Shown one piece after another: positions 34,120 to 37,656 of a DNA stretch of 37,656 bases. Each line of letters opens with the position of its first letter. Position 1 is the first letter of the stretch. The position numbers were made by a program, and so were the translations under genes. Location of the stretch: positions 1-37,656 of the forward strand of contig JAUNFK010000010.1 in assembly GCA_030525085.1 (NCBI GenBank), given 5' to 3'. The notes below the pieces were generated by a model. The model did not search any database. It was not told the origin of the DNA and saw nothing but the letters and a program-made list of their open reading frames with translations. Origin of the DNA: a bacterium (GTDB lineage: Bacteria > Bacillota_I > Bacilli_A > RF39 > UBA660).

Positions 34120-34875
34120 ATGGAAATAATGTTCTTTATAATTGGCCTAATATTCGGCTCATTTTATAACGTAGTTGGTCTTAGACTACCAAACAACGAA
34201 TCGATAATAAAACCAGGAAGTCACTGCCCTAAATGCAAACACAAACTATCATGGTACGAAAACATTCCAGTTATCTCATACATCTTCTTAAGAGGTAAAT
34301 GTAAAAACTGCAAACAAAAAATATCATTTATCTATCCAGCAATCGAATTACTAACTGGAATCCTATTTCTATCAAGTTATTTAGTTTTTGGTTTAACATA
34401 CAATTGTGCTATCGCAATCATCTTATCAAGTTTAGTATCAATCATCTTTGTAAGTGACTCAAAATACATGATAATTAATGACAGCCCATTACTTATTTCT
34501 GGTATACTAATTGTAATAATAAAAATAATAAGTGAAGGCTTAAAAGAAGGCTTATATAGTATCTTATCAGGTTTACTAATATTTGGTATTGTTTATGCTC
34601 TTATGCTTTTAGGAAACTTTCTATTTAAAAGAGAATCTCTTGGAGGAGGAGACATAAAACTATCATTTATTGCAGGGCTATCACTTGGCCCATCACTCGG
34701 AATATTCTATATAATACTAGCTTCATTTCTCGCTTTCCCATATGCAATGTATATTAGCGTAAAAGGAGAAGAAGGCATGCTTCCATTTGGACCATTCCTT
34801 GCAACAAGCATGCTCTTATTATATTTTAATAGTGGCCTAGCACAAGCCTTCATAAATGCTTTACTAGGACTATAG
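34120..34875 (+). CDS. pilD: Prepilin peptidase/N-methyltransferase (PilD/ComC)
   Basis: 251 residues with about seven or eight membrane helices. The N-terminal methyltransferase-type part has GSFYNVVGLRLP and the zinc-binding CPKC (Cys36, Cys39) and CKNC (Cys61, Cys64). The aspartyl peptidase core has its two catalytic aspartates in SDSKYMIIND (Asp113) and GGGDIKL (Asp178). It cleaves after the Gly of the prepilin leader and methylates the new Phe. The substrate is encoded 8 bases downstream (MKNKG then FTLVE), and the platform protein 7 bases upstream, so the three form one unit. The length is normal. Confidence 0.93.
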   Translation: MEIMFFIIGLIFGSFYNVVGLRLPNNESIIKPGSHCPKCKHKLSWYENIPVISYIFLRGKCKNCKQKISFIYPAIELLTGILFLSSYLVFGLTYNCAIAIILSSLVSIIFVSDSKYMIINDSPLLISGILIVIIKIISEGLKEGLYSILSGLLIFGIVYALMLLGNFLFKRESLGGGDIKLSFIAGLSLGPSLGIFYIILASFLAFPYAMYISVKGEEGMLPFGPFLATSMLLLYFNSGLAQAFINALLGL

Positions 34876-34883
34876 GAGGAAGA

Positions 34884-35378
34884 ATGAAAAATAAAGGATT
34901 TACACTTGTCGAATTACTAGCAGTATTAGTGATAATATCATTAGTATTAGTAATTGCTATTCCTGGAATATTTAAAATGCGTGACAAAATGAACGAAAAA
35001 GCACTAGATGCCAAAGTAAAAACAATTGAAAGTGCTGCAATAATGCATGTTCAAAACAACTCAAATAAATATAAAAAGTATTTCAGTTACCCATGCAGTG
35101 AATATGGAGAATATTGCGAATGTGATGAAAATAACAAATGCAAATATGTATTTGTTCTAAACATTAAAGACTTAATTGATTCAGGTGACTTAAAGCCAGA
35201 CTCACAAGACCCAAATGCAACATGCAGCATTACAAATCCATTAGATAAAACTCAGTGTATGGATTGTTTAGATATTAATATTACACTAGATAAAGATTAT
35301 AAAACCACTACTGCTAAAATGGATTTGACATCTAGAAATGTATGTCATGAAGCATACCAAGATAGAACGCCAAGATAA
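34884..35378 (+). CDS. Type IV pilin/pseudopilin with Cys-rich head
   Basis: 164 residues. MKNKG then FTLVELLAVLVIISL is a textbook class III prepilin leader: cleavage after Gly5, mature Phe1 and Glu5. The hydrophobic helix runs to about residue 27, as in ComGC-like pilins. The head carries eight cysteines (YPC, YCEC, NKC, ATC, QCMDC, NVC), many more than ComGC, so it is probably held by several disulfides. It includes LNIKDLIDSGDLKP, a stretch also found in two membrane-anchored surface proteins of this window. A strong AGGAGG site precedes it. It is likely the main subunit of a pilus or DNA-uptake pseudopilus assembled by the two upstream gene products. Confidence 0.9.
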   Translation: MKNKGFTLVELLAVLVIISLVLVIAIPGIFKMRDKMNEKALDAKVKTIESAAIMHVQNNSNKYKKYFSYPCSEYGEYCECDENNKCKYVFVLNIKDLIDSGDLKPDSQDPNATCSITNPLDKTQCMDCLDINITLDKDYKTTTAKMDLTSRNVCHEAYQDRTPR

Positions 35379-35419
35379 AAAAATACATTAGCTACTTCAT
35401 TTCGCTAATGTATTTTTTT
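35377..35419. terminator. Long bidirectional terminator between pilin and EIIB-like genes
   Basis: A perfect 16-base stem (35377-35392 with 35404-35419) begins with A7 and ends with T7 around an 11-base loop. It starts inside the pilin stop codon and covers the last codons of the minus-strand gene. Confidence 0.93.
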
Positions 35420-35703
35420 AATGTTTTAGCATTTGGCCCAAATATTATTTTAAGTTGGTTATCAATCTCAACAATTCCCTTAGCTCCAAGCCTTTGAATA
35501 GCTTCCTTATCAGCTAAAGTAACATCCTTTAAAGTAACCTTTAATCTAGACATTGTAACTTCACTATCTATAATATTTTCTTTACCACCTAAATACTGTA
35601 CTAACTTATTTATCTCATATGTAAAATTCTTTTTATTAAGTTTAACAACTACAAATGAAATAATTAACAGTACAAAAAATATAATTAAATATTGCCACCA
35701 CAT
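35392..35703 (-). CDS. Membrane-anchored EIIB-like domain without the phospho-cysteine
   Basis: 103 residues on the minus strand. An N-terminal membrane helix (about 4-20) is followed by a glucose-type PTS EIIB domain: KLVQYLGGKENI (33-44), SRLKVTLKD (52-60), LGAKGIVEI and a closing IIFGPNAKTLKKYI. In working EIIB domains a cysteine precedes the (I/A)-T-R-L-R motif and carries the phosphate. Here that position is Thr50 in SEVTMSRL, and there is no other cysteine, so ordinary phosphotransfer is impossible. The normal fusion to a sugar channel (EIIC) is also missing. It may be a regulatory or structural relic anchored to the membrane; a function is not known to me. AGGTGA lies before the ATG. 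Confidence 0.82.
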   Translation of the reverse strand: MWWQYLIIFFVLLIISFVVVKLNKKNFTYEINKLVQYLGGKENIIDSEVTMSRLKVTLKDVTLADKEAIQRLGAKGIVEIDNQLKIIFGPNAKTLKKYISEMK

Positions 35704-35722
35704 TTATTCATCACCTAAAAGT

Positions 35723-35728
35723 ATTATA
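35723..35728 (-). promoter_or_regulatory. -10 element of the EIIB-like gene
   Basis: TATAAT on the minus strand lies 20 bases before the ATG at 35703. Only a poor -35 is visible upstream. Confidence 0.4.
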
Positions 35729-35753
35729 CTATAATCTCATAAAAAATAAAATC

Positions 35754-35781
35754 ACTAAATACTAACCATTTACATAAAATA
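35754..35781 (+). promoter_or_regulatory. Possible mother-cell (sigma-K-type) promoter of the coat-like gene
   Basis: CATAAAATA (35773-35781) fits the sigma-K -10 pattern CATANNNTA, and an AC at 35754-35755 stands 17 bases upstream where the short sigma-K -35 is expected. No sigma-A promoter is evident here. In such AT-rich DNA a chance match is quite possible; the nature of the downstream gene raises its interest. Confidence 0.35.
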
Positions 35782-35809
35782 TATTGAGAAAATGAAAGGG
35801 TGAATTAAT

Positions 35810-36256
35810 ATGTGTAATAATACAGAAACAAACTCTGGCAACTGCATTGCTGAAACACTAAAAGTTATTCAAATTCTTCAGCAAAATGTTTGTCCTGAAA
35901 GTGGACTAGATTCATGTGATAGACCAATGTTAGGTGGCTCACCAAATTGCATAGTATGTAACACTAGACCAATAATGCTTTATACATGTGCTGGTAATGG
36001 AACACCATTTTCTATGCCAACAACTAAAGACGCTACAACAGATTGTACTGCCACTGGAGCAGAAAACTGTAGCACAGTATTTAGAGTAGAAAAAGTAGAC
36101 AATAACTGTGCAACATTTAGAGTATTAGTAGCAAACGCTGATAGCACTACAGAGCCATACTTAGCAACAACTAGCTTCTTCACAATGAACCTAAACTGCT
36201 GCTGTGCTATTAGATGTTTAAACGACTGTTTTGTAGACAACATATGCAATAACTAA
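35810..36256 (+). CDS. CotY/CotZ-like Cys-rich spore coat protein
   Basis: 148 residues, the same size as typical CotZ. It starts with a Cys-containing helical stretch (NCIAETLKVIQILQQNVCP) and continues with RPIMLYTCAGNGTPF, the family's VFRVEKVDNNCATFRVL and a final TMNLNCCCAIRCLND, matching the CotY/CotZ/ExsY layout of paired beta segments closed by a Cys cluster. It has about 18 cysteines, no signal peptide and no membrane helix. In Bacillus these proteins self-assemble through disulfides into the outer coat or exosporium crust, made in the mother cell. Its presence hints that this organism sporulates or keeps a coat-like layer. GGGTG lies before ATG 35810, and it is monocistronic with its own terminator. 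Confidence 0.82.
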   Translation: MCNNTETNSGNCIAETLKVIQILQQNVCPESGLDSCDRPMLGGSPNCIVCNTRPIMLYTCAGNGTPFSMPTTKDATTDCTATGAENCSTVFRVEKVDNNCATFRVLVANADSTTEPYLATTSFFTMNLNCCCAIRCLNDCFVDNICNN

Positions 36257-36279
36257 AATGCCTTAATGGGCATTTTTTT
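36255..36279 (+). terminator. Intrinsic terminator after the coat-like gene
   Basis: AAAATGCC (36255-36262) pairs with GGCATTTT (36269-36276) over a 6-base loop, followed by T residues. Confidence 0.87.
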
Positions 36280-36281
36280 AA

Positions 36282-36311
36282 TTGACAAAATATAATCATA
36301 TAACCTATAAT
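36282..36311 (+). promoter_or_regulatory. Sigma-A promoter of the C1A peptidase gene
   Basis: A perfect TTGACA (36282-36287) and perfect TATAAT (36306-36311) are spaced by 18 bases, directly after the previous terminator and 25 bases before ATG 36337. Confidence 0.85.
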
Positions 36312-36336
36312 TAATGTAGAATAGTAGGAGTAGGAA

Positions 36337-37656
36337 ATGAAAAAGAAATTAATATTATTAGTTGCACTTTTAAGCACTGTTCAAAGTGTAAATGCACTAT
36401 CTTATGTTAAAGAGAAAGATAATATATGTACAGAAACAGAAAGCTATAAAATCTGGAAAAATCTTAGTGATAAAGAAAAAGCAAACACATTAATGCCAGT
36501 TAGATGTAAAGAATTTTATACCAAAAATATGAACGTAACTTCCTCAGTAGGTAATGCATTTAACGTTGACTATAAAACAGCAACTAAATTCTCATTACTT
36601 GATTATAATAAAGTAAGCCCTGTATCAGATCAAGAAGATTCAAGCATGTGCTGGACATTTGCAACCACATCAGCAATCGAATCAGCATATTTAATTGAGC
36701 AAAATAAAACAATTAATCTATCAGAAAGACATATCGATTTTAATACACTAGCAACTTTAGATGATAACACGACAAACCCTTTCGGATATTATAATAAAAA
36801 GAAAGATACTGGTGGAACTTACTATCAATCAGGAACATATCTTGCATCTGGTAGAGGACCAATAATTGAAACTAAGCTTCCATGGAGTACTACTACAAGC
36901 TCAAAAGCAAATACTTTTAATCAAAAAATCGATTATTACGTTAATGAAATTGACTATTTATCAGATGAGTCATGTAGTTCAGAAATAATACTTGCTATGA
37001 AAAAAAATATTGTTGAATATGGTGCAATGGGCGCAGTAATGTACGCAGAAAGCCCAACATATATTTCAGACGATAAAACATCGTATTACTACAATGGAAG
37101 TAAATCAATTAATCATGCTGTCACAATCGTAGGTTGGGATGATAATTATAGTAAGACAAATTTTAAAACTACTCCAGCAGGTAACGGTGCTTGGCTTGTA
37201 AAAAATACATATCCAACAAGATTTGGTGGAACAAACAATCTACCAGCTGGATATCACTACATTAGTTACTATGACAGCAAAATATGTAACTTCACAATGA
37301 ATGTTCATAAGATAGAAGAACCAGCATTCGATAATAGTTATACAAATAATATTCATGGATTTAATAATTATGTTGGAATTGATAAGCCAACAATGTATTT
37401 TAAAAATGTTTATACAAGAACTAATAAAACTTCGGAACAAATAACCAAAGTAAATATATATACAGGTACAACTGGTGATAAATACGAAATCTATTTTTCA
37501 GGCGAAGATGACTTTACCAAGGCTGTTAAGATTGGTGAAGGAACGGCTGTTAAAGAGGGATACACAACAATAAACGTTAATAAAACAAGCATAACAACAG
37601 ATAAATACTACATCTATTTAAAATATACATCAATATATAAGGTAACTGATAGTGAT
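36337..37656 (+). CDS. Secreted C1A papain-like peptidase, 3' end outside the window
   Basis: 440 codons are visible without a stop up to the right edge. ATG 36337 follows a TAGGAGTAGG site. A signal peptide (MKKKLILLVALLSTVQSVNA, cleavage about residue 20) leads to a short propeptide-like stretch. The papain core follows with Gln99 and nucleophile Cys105 in SDQEDSSMCWTFAT, His260 in INHAVTIVGWDD and Asn290 in GAWLVKNTYP. Residues from about 315 onward, starting near NNYVGIDKP, resemble the lectin-like beta domain that often follows C1 peptidases in gut Bacillota. All catalytic residues are present, so it should be an active extracellular cysteine protease. More domains, possibly a surface anchor, may lie beyond the edge. 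Confidence 0.9.
   Translation, partial: MKKKLILLVALLSTVQSVNALSYVKEKDNICTETESYKIWKNLSDKEKANTLMPVRCKEFYTKNMNVTSSVGNAFNVDYKTATKFSLLDYNKVSPVSDQEDSSMCWTFATTSAIESAYLIEQNKTINLSERHIDFNTLATLDDNTTNPFGYYNKKKDTGGTYYQSGTYLASGRGPIIETKLPWSTTTSSKANTFNQKIDYYVNEIDYLSDESCSSEIILAMKKNIVEYGAMGAVMYAESPTYISDDKTSYYYNGSKSINHAVTIVGWDDNYSKTNFKTTPAGNGAWLVKNTYPTRFGGTNNLPAGYHYISYYDSKICNFTMNVHKIEEPAFDNSYTNNIHGFNNYVGIDKPTMYFKNVYTRTNKTSEQITKVNIYTGTTGDKYEIYFSGEDDFTKAVKIGEGTAVKEGYTTINVNKTSITTDKYYIYLKYTSIYKVTDSD

Noticed and set aside
1-37656. tRNA, rRNA, riboswitch, IS element or prophage
   Set aside because: I saw no tRNA or rRNA stretches, transposase genes, inverted-repeat ends, phage structural genes or long structured leader; the intergenic gaps are too short for most riboswitches.

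Overview
The window is strongly AT-rich, tightly packed DNA from a Gram-positive, Bacillota-type bacterium. Supporting signs are strong AGGAGG-type ribosome binding sites, sigma-A promoters (TTGACA/TATAAT), a CIRCE operator in front of clpB, CdaA-CdaR, SipW/TasA-type secretion and a CotY/CotZ-like coat protein. TGG is used for Trp and no in-frame TGA occurs in the long ORFs, so the code is standard rather than the Mycoplasma code. An uncultured gut member of the Bacilli (RF39-like or a related order) is my best guess. That is inference; no marker gene in the window proves it.

Layout. Positions 2-9269 hold the 3' part of a giant repetitive surface protein, a 36-residue ORF and a helical protein of unknown function. 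Positions 9338-11804 are an operon of two signal-peptidase-like genes, one lacking the catalytic residues and one interrupted by an in-frame TAA, each followed by a TasA/CalY-like secreted protein. Positions 11877-17678 are a second operon: a secreted beta-rich protein, an unknown soluble protein, a membrane-anchored McrB-like AAA+ ATPase, a DUF2357-like protein, an intact SipW peptidase and another TasA-like protein. It converges on a further TasA-like gene at 17667-18251 on the minus strand. Two well-translated TasA-like subunits (18518-19819) and a second intact SipW (19935-20672) follow. In all there are six TasA-like proteins and four S26B-type peptidase genes in about 11 kb, with an ATPase module in the middle.

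Positions 20747-24095 hold membrane-anchored or secreted proteins: one with an InlB-type repeat, a lipoprotein, a DUF3048/YerB protein and a small membrane protein. Positions 24181-32363 are mostly housekeeping: cdaA-cdaR (c-di-AMP synthesis), a thiol-enzyme-like protein, an N-domain-less ClpB under CIRCE control, gpmI, a phosphohexomutase and a YqfQ-like gene. Positions 32451-35378 are a short type IV pilus/competence-type operon (GspF/PilC, prepilin peptidase, pilin). After it come a membrane-anchored EIIB-like protein without its phospho-cysteine (minus strand), a CotY/CotZ-like Cys-rich coat protein, and a secreted C1A papain-like peptidase that runs off the right edge.

How it fits together. 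The first 24 kb look devoted to building the cell surface: SipW-type peptidases release TasA-like subunits, with large adhesin-like proteins alongside. The most unusual element is the membrane-tethered McrB-like ATPase/DUF2357 pair co-transcribed with peptidase and fibre-type genes and without a visible nuclease. Many convergent or adjacent genes share one hairpin terminator built from their last codons, which points to strong genome compaction.
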